A stretch of DNA of 7,686 nucleotides from assembly GCA_018713405.1 (NCBI GenBank), contig DVOR01000172.1, positions 1-7,686 of the forward strand, given 5' to 3'. The first letter of the stretch is position 1. Each line of letters opens with the position of its first letter. Origin of the DNA: Candidatus Spyradenecus faecavium (GTDB taxonomy: Bacteria > Verrucomicrobiota > Kiritimatiellia > RFP12 > DVOR01). The notes beneath the pieces were generated by a model. It saw only the letters and a list, made by a program, of their open reading frames with translations. It searched no databases and had not been told where the DNA came from. Positions 1 to 7,686 of the stretch are shown piece by piece. A program made the translations under genes and the position numbers.

Positions 1-741
1 GCGCTCGACCGCGCCCGCGGCCTGCCGCTCCACCGCTGGCTCTTCGCCCTCGGCATCCCCGGCATCGGCGTGACCGCCGCGCGCGTCGTGGCCGCGCCCT
101 TCGCCTCCTTCTCCGCGATGTTCGCCGACCCGCTCTTCGACGACGTCCTCGCCTTCTACGAGGCCACCGAGCGCAAGGCCGACGACCGCGACCTCCTGGC
201 CGGCGAGATCGCCACCCGCGCCCAGGCCCTCGCCGCGCGCGGCCTGCTCCTGCGCGACGACCCGGCCAAGTCCTTCCGCGACCGCTTCCTCCTCACCGTC
301 AAGCCCGAGATGGCCCGCGAGATGGTCCGCTTCCTGCGCTCGGACTACGCCCGCCGCCTGGCCGAGCGCCTGGCCGAGCTGGGCATCGACCCCAAGCCCG
401 TGGCCGAGGCGCCCGTCGGCACCGCCCTCGCCGGCAAGAGCTTCGTCATCACCGGCACCCTGTCCAAGCCGCGCGAGGCCTTCGAGCGCCTCATCCGCGA
501 GAACGGCGGCGCCGTCCAGTCCTCGGTCTCCAAGAAGACCACCTACCTGCTCATCGGGGCCGACCCCGGCGGCAGCAAGTACACCAAGGCCCAGGCCCTC
601 GGCACGCCAATGCTCGACGAGGCCCAGTTCGCCGCCCTCCTCGGCCAGGCCGAGCCCGCCCACGACGCGCCGGGCACGCCCCCGCCCGACCCCGCCGCGC
701 GCCCCTACGTCCAGGACGACCTCTTCGGCGGCCTGGCCTGA
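1..741 (+). CDS. ligA: NAD+-dependent DNA ligase LigA, C-terminal part (5' end outside window)
   Basis: The enzyme seals nicks in DNA during replication and repair, using NAD+ as adenylate donor. The frame is open from base 1 and stops with TGA at 739-741, so 246 codons are visible of a protein usually near 670 residues. The adenylation and OB domains lie upstream of the window. The first visible residues (LDRARGLPLHRWLFALGIPGIG, bases 4-69) match the LigA helix-hairpin-helix region, normally of the form PLxRLLFALGIxxVG. A BRCT domain spans about 430-642, with the typical GKSFVITGTL start, an internal NGG and a GSKxxKAQxLGxP segment near its end. The in-frame GTG at 70 lies inside the helix-hairpin-helix region and is not a start. 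After the BRCT comes a roughly 32-residue Pro/Ala-rich tail ending in QDDLFGGLA, resembling a sliding-clamp-binding motif. nadE follows after 21 bases. Identification rests on domain order and sequence pattern and is firm. Confidence 0.95.
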   Translation, partial: ALDRARGLPLHRWLFALGIPGIGVTAARVVAAPFASFSAMFADPLFDDVLAFYEATERKADDRDLLAGEIATRAQALAARGLLLRDDPAKSFRDRFLLTVKPEMAREMVRFLRSDYARRLAERLAELGIDPKPVAEAPVGTALAGKSFVITGTLSKPREAFERLIRENGGAVQSSVSKKTTYLLIGADPGGSKYTKAQALGTPMLDEAQFAALLGQAEPAHDAPGTPPPDPAARPYVQDDLFGGLA

Positions 742-762
742 CCCCACCTGAAAGGATGCGCC

Positions 763-2622
763 ATGAAAGGCTTCCATCGCATCGCCGCCATCACCCCCTC
801 GGTCTCCGTGGCCAACCCCCTCGCCAACGCCAAGGCCATCCTCGACCTGGCCTACCGGGCCTACGACCAAGGCGCCCACCTCATCCTCACCCCGGAGCTC
901 TCGCTCACCGGCTACACCTGCGGCGACCTCTTCGGCTCGGCCTCCCTCGCCAAGCAGACGGAAGAGGCGTTGCAATTCCTCCGGTTCCATCTCGACAACC
1001 GTTTCATCCTCGTCGTCGGCCTGCCCGTCGCGGTGGACGACCGCCTCTACAACTGCGCCGCCGTCATCCACTGCGGCGCGGTCGTCGGCTACGTCCCCAA
1101 GACCCACCTCCCCACCTACCGCGAGTTCTACGAGAAGCGCCACTTCGTCTCCGGCGCGGCCCTCCCGCCCAACGCCGAGATCGACGGCGTGCCCATCGGC
1201 ACCGACCTCCTCTTCGACGCCGGCCCCTTCCGCTTCGGCATCGAGCTCTGCGAGGACCTCTGGGCCGTCGACGCCCCTTCCAACCGCCTGGCCGCCGCCC
1301 GCGCCCACCTCATCCTCAACCCCTCCGCCTCCACCGAGGCCGTGGGCAAGGCCGCCTACCGCCGTGACCTCGTGCGGATGCAGTCGGCCCGCCTCTCCTG
1401 CGCCTATGCCTACGCCTCCGCGGGCCCCGGCGAATCCACCACCGACGTCGTCTACGGCGCGCACCGCATCCTGGCCAACAACGGCCGCGTCTTGGCCGAG
1501 TCCCGCTGGGAGGAGGGCGTCAGCCTGATGGACTTCCGCCCCGACTGGATCGACGCCGTGCGCCGCCGCGAGACCTCCTTCCCCGAGTTGCCCCTCGCCC
1601 CGTGCCGCCGGGTCTGCGCCCACATCCCCGGCTTTGAGCCCCCCGAGAGCGACGGCTCCCTCGCCGGGCTCGACCCCACCCCCTTCGTCCCCGCCGACGA
1701 CGCGCTGCGGCAGGAGCGTTGCCGCGAGATCCTCCGCATCCAGGTCGCCGGCCTGCTCAAGCGCTTCACCCACACCCACGCCAAGCGCCTGGTCATCGGC
1801 CTCTCCGGCGGGCTCGACTCCACCCTCGCCCTCCTTGTCTGCCACGAGGCCTGCCGCCGCCTGAGCCTGCCCCCGCGCCAGACCATCCTGGCCGTGACGA
1901 TGCCCGGCTTCGGCACCTCGCACCGCACCTACGCCAACGTCCAGGACCTCGCCCGCGAGCTGGACGTCGAGCTCCGCGACATCCCCATCGGCCCCGGCGT
2001 GGAGCAACACTTCAAGGACATCGGCCACGACCCCGCCGTCCGCGACGTCACCTACGAGAACGCCCAGGCCCGCGCCCGCACCTACATCCTCATGGACCTC
2101 GCCAACCAGGAGGACGGCCTCCTCGTCGGCACCGGCGACCTCTCCGAGATCGCCCTCGGCTGGTCCACCTACAACGGCGACCACATGTCGATGTACGCCG
2201 TCAACTGCGGCGTCCCCAAGACCCTCGTGCGCTACTGCGTCGAGACCTTCGCCGCGGATTCCCCCGCCGACCTCGCCGCCACCCTCCGCGACGTCTGCGC
2301 CACCCCCGTCTCGCCCGAGCTCCTCCCCGGCGACCAGCAGACCGAGTCCATCGTCGGCGCCTACGAGCTCCACGACTGCTTCCTCTACTACTTCATGAAG
2401 TACGGCTGCGACCGCGACGACCTCCGCGACCTGGCCCGCCACCTCCTCGGCGACCGTTATGGCGACGACGAGATCGAGCGCACCCTCGACAGCTTCTGCC
2501 GCCGCTTCGTCACCCAGCAGTTCAAGCGCTCCGCCATCCCCGACGGCCCCAAGGTCGGCACCGTCGCCCTCTCCCCTCGCGGCGACTGGCGCATGCCCTC
2601 CGACGCCTCCTTCACCCTCTGA
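763..2622 (+). CDS. nadE: Glutamine-dependent NAD+ synthetase NadE (619 aa)
   Basis: This cytosolic enzyme catalyses the last step of NAD+ synthesis: deamido-NAD+ (NaAD) + ATP + glutamine to NAD+. It is the two-domain form. The N-terminal nitrilase-type glutaminase (about residues 5-270) shows the expected triad: Glu45 in TPELSLTGY, Lys113 in VPKTHLPTY and Cys163 in ELCEDLW. The C-terminal synthetase (about 315-600) has the ATP pyrophosphatase P-loop SGGLDST at 348-354 and the TGDLSEIALGW signature at 457-467 followed by GDHMSMYAVN. The end reads SPRGDWRMP, as in the family. Length lies in the range of the long, Mycobacterium-like forms. The ATG at 763 is chosen because AAAGGA at 751-756 sits six bases upstream and homology begins at once (HRIAAITPSVSVANP). 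The ATG at 756 opens a different, Pro/Arg-rich frame that is a shadow. The 21-base gap after ligA suggests one transcript, pairing NAD+ production with an NAD+-consuming ligase. Confidence 0.97.
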   Translation: MKGFHRIAAITPSVSVANPLANAKAILDLAYRAYDQGAHLILTPELSLTGYTCGDLFGSASLAKQTEEALQFLRFHLDNRFILVVGLPVAVDDRLYNCAAVIHCGAVVGYVPKTHLPTYREFYEKRHFVSGAALPPNAEIDGVPIGTDLLFDAGPFRFGIELCEDLWAVDAPSNRLAAARAHLILNPSASTEAVGKAAYRRDLVRMQSARLSCAYAYASAGPGESTTDVVYGAHRILANNGRVLAESRWEEGVSLMDFRPDWIDAVRRRETSFPELPLAPCRRVCAHIPGFEPPESDGSLAGLDPTPFVPADDALRQERCREILRIQVAGLLKRFTHTHAKRLVIGLSGGLDSTLALLVCHEACRRLSLPPRQTILAVTMPGFGTSHRTYANVQDLARELDVELRDIPIGPGVEQHFKDIGHDPAVRDVTYENAQARARTYILMDLANQEDGLLVGTGDLSEIALGWSTYNGDHMSMYAVNCGVPKTLVRYCVETFAADSPADLAATLRDVCATPVSPELLPGDQQTESIVGAYELHDCFLYYFMKYGCDRDDLRDLARHLLGDRYGDDEIERTLDSFCRRFVTQQFKRSAIPDGPKVGTVALSPRGDWRMPSDASFTL

Positions 2623-2642
2623 CCCGCAAAGGCCTCAAGGAC

Positions 2643-2669
2643 AAAAAGGGAGCCCTACATAGGGTTCCC
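2643..2669 (-). terminator. Likely intrinsic terminator of the minus-strand reductase gene
   Basis: Read on the minus strand, palindrome unit 1 forms a hairpin with arms GGGAACCCTA and TAGGGCTCCC (one A-C mismatch), followed directly by TTTTT (the A-run at 2643-2647 on the plus strand). This is the usual hairpin plus T-run layout. It lies about 65 bases beyond the reductase stop codon at 2734. No T-run follows the palindromes on the plus strand, so nadE has no comparable terminator in this gap, though the hairpins could still hinder or stabilise its transcript end. Confidence 0.6.
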
Positions 2670-2713
2670 TCGGAGCCCTTGGTAGGGTTCTCGTGGAACC
2701 CTATCTAGGGCTC
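2648..2713. repeat. Three related palindromic units (REP-like cluster) between convergent genes
   Basis: Three copies of a ~19-base imperfect palindrome of the form GAGCCCT-N3-TAGGGTTC lie side by side. Unit 1 is at 2650-2668 (GAGCCCTACATAGGGTTCC). Unit 2 is at 2673-2691, same orientation, about 15 of 19 bases shared with unit 1. Unit 3 is at 2695-2713 and inverted; its reverse complement matches unit 1 at 18 of 19 bases. Each unit can fold on itself, and units 1 and 3 can alternatively pair into a 19-bp stem enclosing unit 2. The asymmetry within each unit becomes a G-U wobble when the unit is read on one strand and an A-C mismatch on the other. Alternating orientation between convergent genes resembles REP/BIME elements, but whether copies exist elsewhere in the genome cannot be seen here. 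The cluster may also separate the two converging transcripts. Confidence 0.75.
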
Positions 2714-2733
2714 TCGATGCGCGTGGGCGGGGT

Positions 2734-3414
2734 TTACTTCGCGGGCAGGCAGCGGAGCCAGACCGCGCCGGAGGGGAGCGCCTGCGCGGACTTGAGCGTG
2801 AGGGGAATCGGCTCGGCGTCCTGCGGGAGACCGTCGAAGACGGGCGGGAAGCCCGCGCGGCCGTCGACGCCCAGGCCGATGAGGAGGCTGATCTCGTCGA
2901 GTAGCCCGGCGGCCAGGAAGGCGGTGTTGATGGTGGGGCCGCCGACCGCGGCCAGGCGCTTGACGCCAAACTCCGCCGCGAGCGTCTCCATCGCGCGGGG
3001 CAGGTCGATCCGCTTCTCGCCGCAGACGACCCAAGAGACGGAACGCGCGGTCAGGTAGTCGAGATACTCCTTCGGCGCCTGCGCGGTGGTGAGGATGAGG
3101 TGGGGCTTCTCCGCGTCGGCGTCGTCCGGCCAGAGCAGCGTCCCCTTGGTGTCGACGACGACCTCGTAGGCCGCGGCGTCACGGTTCTTGGCGAAGGCCT
3201 CGTGCCCGATGGGCGTGGGGTCCTTGGGCGCGTAACGGCCGGGGAGGGCGAGCTCGAGCTCGGCCGTGACGCGGCCGCTGAGGGTGGTGGGCGCCTCGAG
3301 CGCCTCAAGCGTGGCATAGTAGTCGTCGACGCCGCGCAGCTTGGCGGTCATGGCGCAATCGATGCGCCCGTCGACGGAGGTCATCATGTGGCAGACAATG
3401 GTGGGACGGTTCAT
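2734..3414 (-). CDS. RibD C-terminal / dihydrofolate-reductase-like family protein (226 aa)
   Basis: This is a small, probably cytosolic NAD(P)H-dependent reductase with the dihydrofolate-reductase fold, as found in the RibD C-terminal domain that reduces a riboflavin precursor. Visible support is the N-terminal MMTSVDGRID (residues 10-19), a family hallmark, and LAAVGGPTINTAFLAAGLLDEI (155-175 region), whose glycine pair at 158-159 fits the nucleotide-binding loop. Between them lies a plausible alpha/beta core (EVVVDTKGTLLW, LILTT). There is no N-terminal deaminase domain, so it is not a full RibD. The start is the ATG at 3412-3414 because AAAGGA lies just upstream on the minus strand (plus-strand 3421-3426) and homology starts immediately. 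The same frame is open 28 codons further upstream, but that stretch is Cys/Pro-rich and non-homologous. No riboflavin or folate genes are nearby, so the substrate is unknown. Family assignment is firm; the specific function is open. Confidence 0.88.
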   Translation of the reverse strand: MNRPTIVCHMMTSVDGRIDCAMTAKLRGVDDYYATLEALEAPTTLSGRVTAELELALPGRYAPKDPTPIGHEAFAKNRDAAAYEVVVDTKGTLLWPDDADAEKPHLILTTAQAPKEYLDYLTARSVSWVVCGEKRIDLPRAMETLAAEFGVKRLAAVGGPTINTAFLAAGLLDEISLLIGLGVDGRAGFPPVFDGLPQDAEPIPLTLKSAQALPSGAVWLRCLPAK

Positions 3415-3512
3415 CTCGGTTCCTTTGTTTAAGCCGCCTCGCCGGCACAGCGGCGGGAAACAGGGACACTCTAACACTGGAGCGCACTCCACATGCAAGC
3501 CTTTTCCGCATT

Positions 3513-3541
3513 ATCTTAGGATTTGCCGATTGACGCGGCAA
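3513..3541 (-). promoter_or_regulatory. Candidate promoter for the minus-strand reductase gene
   Basis: On the minus strand, TTGCCG (3541-3536) as a -35 element is separated by 17 bases from TAAGAT (3518-3513) as a -10 element. Each matches the sigma-70 consensus at four of six positions, so this is a moderate promoter. Transcription would start near 3506, giving a leader of roughly 90 bases before the ATG at 3414. An overlapping alternative -10, GATAAT (3515-3510), fits the consensus better but has a 20-base spacer. Confidence 0.4.
3523..3541. promoter_or_regulatory. Palindrome in the divergent promoter region, candidate operator
   Basis: TTGCCGATTGACGCGGCAA is a perfect 6-bp inverted repeat (TTGCCG / CGGCAA) around a 7-base centre. 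Each arm is also the -35 hexamer proposed for one of the two divergent promoters, so a dimeric regulator bound here would cover both. The symmetry may instead simply reflect two similar -35 elements facing each other; no regulator gene is visible nearby. Confidence 0.4.
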
Positions 3542-3551
3542 GTGCTATACT
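3523..3551 (+). promoter_or_regulatory. Candidate fba promoter with extended -10
   Basis: TTGCCG (3523-3528) and TATACT (3546-3551) are separated by exactly 17 bases. The -10 is preceded by TG at 3543-3544, giving the extended -10 form TGCTATACT. TATACT differs from the consensus at one position. The expected start near 3558 gives a short leader of about 30 bases carrying the AGGAG ribosome-binding site of fba at 3576-3580. A second hexamer, TTGACG at 3530-3535, is closer to the -35 consensus but too near this -10. This is the best sigma-70-like promoter I found in the window. Confidence 0.6.
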
Positions 3552-3588
3552 AGGAAGCATCAATCAACCCGAACCAGGAGTCAGAACG

Positions 3589-4545
3589 ATGATCGTTACG
3601 ACGAAGGAACTCTTCAAGCACGCTTATGGCAAGTACGCCGTCGGCGCCTACAACATCAACAACATGGAGCAGTGCATGGGGCTGTTCCGCGGGTGCATCG
3701 AGAGCAAGGCCCCGTTCATCATCCAGATTTCCAAGGGTGCGCGCGCCTACACCGACAAGCTGATGCTTGAGAACGTCATCCGCGCCGCCGACCAGATCTT
3801 CCCCGAGGCCGTCTTCGCGGTGCACCTGGACCACGGTGACGAGGCCTCCTGCATCGACTGCATCAACTCCGGCTTCTACAGCTCCGTGATGATCGACGCC
3901 TCCTCCAAGCCCTTCGACGAGAACGTCGCCATCACCAAGAAGATTGTGGACATGGCCCACGCCAAGGGCCTCGTCGTCGAGGCCGAGCTCGGCAAGCTGG
4001 GCGGCGTCGAGGAGCACGTGGCGGTCGACGAGAAGGACGCTTGCCTCACCAACCCCGAGGACGTCAAGCGCTTCGTCGAGGCCACCGGCTGCGACTCCCT
4101 CGCCTGCGCCATCGGCACCTCCCACGGCGCCTTCAAGTTCACCGGCACCCAGGGCCTCCGCTTCGACGTCCTCGCCGACATCCAGAAGAAGGTCCCCGGC
4201 TTCCCGCTGGTCATGCACGGCTCCTCCTCCGTCCCGCAGGACGAGGTCGCCCGCATCAACGCCGCCGGCGGCAAGCTCGACGGCGCCAAGGGCGTCGACG
4301 ACAACCAGTTCCGCCGCGCCGCCGAGCTGGGCGTGACCAAGATCAACATCGACACCGACGGCCGCCTGGTGTGGTGCCGCGTCCACCGCGAGTACTTCCG
4401 CGACCACCCCGAGAACTTCGACCTCCGCCCGATCGGCAAGATCTTCATGGAGGAGTACGCCAAGTTCATCGCCGCCAAGAACGTCAAGCTCGGCTCCGCC
4501 GGCCAGCTGGACGACGTGCGCGCGTTCTGCAAGGCGAATGCCTAA
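3589..4545 (+). CDS. fba: Class II (zinc) fructose-1,6-bisphosphate aldolase (318 aa)
   Basis: The enzyme reversibly cleaves fructose-1,6-bisphosphate to dihydroxyacetone phosphate and glyceraldehyde-3-phosphate in glycolysis and gluconeogenesis, in the cytosol. Class II is shown by VHLDHGDE (catalytic Asp81, zinc ligand His82), EAELGKLGG (Glu133), GTSHGAFKF (zinc ligand His179), VMHGSSSVP (zinc ligand His210) and KINIDTDGR (251-259), which contacts substrate phosphate in this family. The opening VTTKELFKHAYGKYAVGAYNINNMEQ is typical of the ~310-330-residue group. I start at the ATG at 3589 because AGGAG (3576-3580) lies eight bases upstream and homology begins at residue 1. A longer in-frame start at 3523 would put the N-terminus inside the predicted promoter and is rejected. 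Tagatose-bisphosphate aldolase is related and cannot be fully excluded, but the NIDTD type favours FBP aldolase. A hairpin follows the stop codon and PFOR begins 67 bases downstream. Confidence 0.95.
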   Translation: MIVTTKELFKHAYGKYAVGAYNINNMEQCMGLFRGCIESKAPFIIQISKGARAYTDKLMLENVIRAADQIFPEAVFAVHLDHGDEASCIDCINSGFYSSVMIDASSKPFDENVAITKKIVDMAHAKGLVVEAELGKLGGVEEHVAVDEKDACLTNPEDVKRFVEATGCDSLACAIGTSHGAFKFTGTQGLRFDVLADIQKKVPGFPLVMHGSSSVPQDEVARINAAGGKLDGAKGVDDNQFRRAAELGVTKINIDTDGRLVWCRVHREYFRDHPENFDLRPIGKIFMEEYAKFIAAKNVKLGSAGQLDDVRAFCKANA

Positions 4546-4551
4546 AGACCC

Positions 4552-4591
4552 TCGGGGGCGCCTGACATGACGGGCGCCCCCGAACCGTTTT
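4552..4591 (+). terminator. Hairpin after fba: terminator or partial read-through element
   Basis: A perfect 11-bp stem has arms TCGGGGGCGCC (4552-4562) and GGCGCCCCCGA (4573-4583) with a 10-base loop. It is followed by ACCG and then TTTT (4588-4591). It begins six bases after the fba stop codon. The stem is strong, but the T-run is short and offset by four bases, so termination may be incomplete. Only 21 bases separate the T-run from the nifJ start codon, too few for a new full promoter, so some transcription must pass through or arise upstream. Confidence 0.75.
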
Positions 4592-4612
4592 CACACCAAG
4601 GAGAGAATCCCA

Positions 4613-7686
<3,074 letters not shown>

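Noticed and set aside
1719..2708. 329-codon plus-strand frame overlapping nadE
   Set aside because: It is a Pro/Arg/His-rich shadow frame of GC-rich nadE and runs on into the palindromic repeats; the synthetase motifs occupy the other frame.
2648..2713. The palindromic repeats as a CRISPR array
   Set aside because: The units are about 19 bases with almost no spacers between them and one is inverted, unlike CRISPR repeats.
3433..3454. Possible hairpin (GCCGC / GCGGC) in the leader of the reductase gene, considered as a riboswitch or leader structure
   Set aside because: It has only a 5-bp core stem in GC-rich DNA and matches no riboswitch layout I recognise.
3415..3498. 28-residue N-terminal extension of the minus-strand reductase
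   Set aside because: The stretch is Cys/Pro-rich and non-homologous, and the ATG at 3414 has a good AAAGGA site just upstream.
3523..3588. Upstream in-frame TTG start for fba adding 22 residues
   Set aside because: The extension overlaps the predicted promoter, lacks a ribosome-binding site and family similarity; the ATG at 3589 has both.
3550..4407. 285-codon open frame on the minus strand opposite fba
   Set aside because: It has the same Val/Asp/Gly-rich mirror composition, and the aldolase motifs on the plus strand are unambiguous.

Overview
This is a GC-rich stretch of a bacterial chromosome, with third codon positions almost always G or C. It carries five protein genes, two cut by the window edges, with short gaps between them. 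A fused pyruvate:ferredoxin oxidoreductase next to a class II aldolase suggests an anaerobic or fermentative bacterium that breaks down sugar through glycolysis. NAD+-dependent DNA ligase confirms a bacterium. The style is compatible with a high-GC gut or sediment anaerobe, for example in the PVC group, but that placement is a guess and nothing here is lineage-diagnostic.

Layout. Bases 1-741 (+) hold the C-terminal part of NAD+-dependent DNA ligase (ligA: helix-hairpin-helix, BRCT, short Pro-rich tail). After 21 bases comes glutamine-dependent NAD+ synthetase (nadE, 763-2622, +), probably in the same operon. NadE makes the NAD+ that LigA uses as its adenylate donor. A 111-base gap follows between convergent genes. 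It contains three related palindromic units, the first of which doubles as a likely terminator for the minus-strand gene. That gene (2734-3414, -) encodes a small RibD-C/dihydrofolate-reductase-like reductase of unknown substrate.

The 174-base gap at 3415-3588 is a divergent promoter region. A 19-base palindrome there supplies a plausible -35 hexamer to promoters on both strands. To its right, class II fructose-bisphosphate aldolase (fba, 3589-4545, +) is followed by a strong hairpin with a short T-run. Only about 21 bases later begins a large pyruvate:ferredoxin/flavodoxin oxidoreductase gene (nifJ/por, from 4613), still open at the window end with 1024 codons visible. Aldolase and PFOR act in one flow, hexose to triose to pyruvate to acetyl-CoA plus reduced ferredoxin. 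The hairpin may set how much of the fba transcript continues into nifJ.

I found no mobile element, CRISPR array, tRNA or rRNA. The genes are core metabolism and replication. The points worth a second look are mainly in the gaps: the palindromic repeat trio, the interleaved promoters and the fba-nifJ hairpin. Others are a possible sliding-clamp-binding tail on LigA and an extra cysteine cluster in PFOR. I see no clear new multi-gene system.
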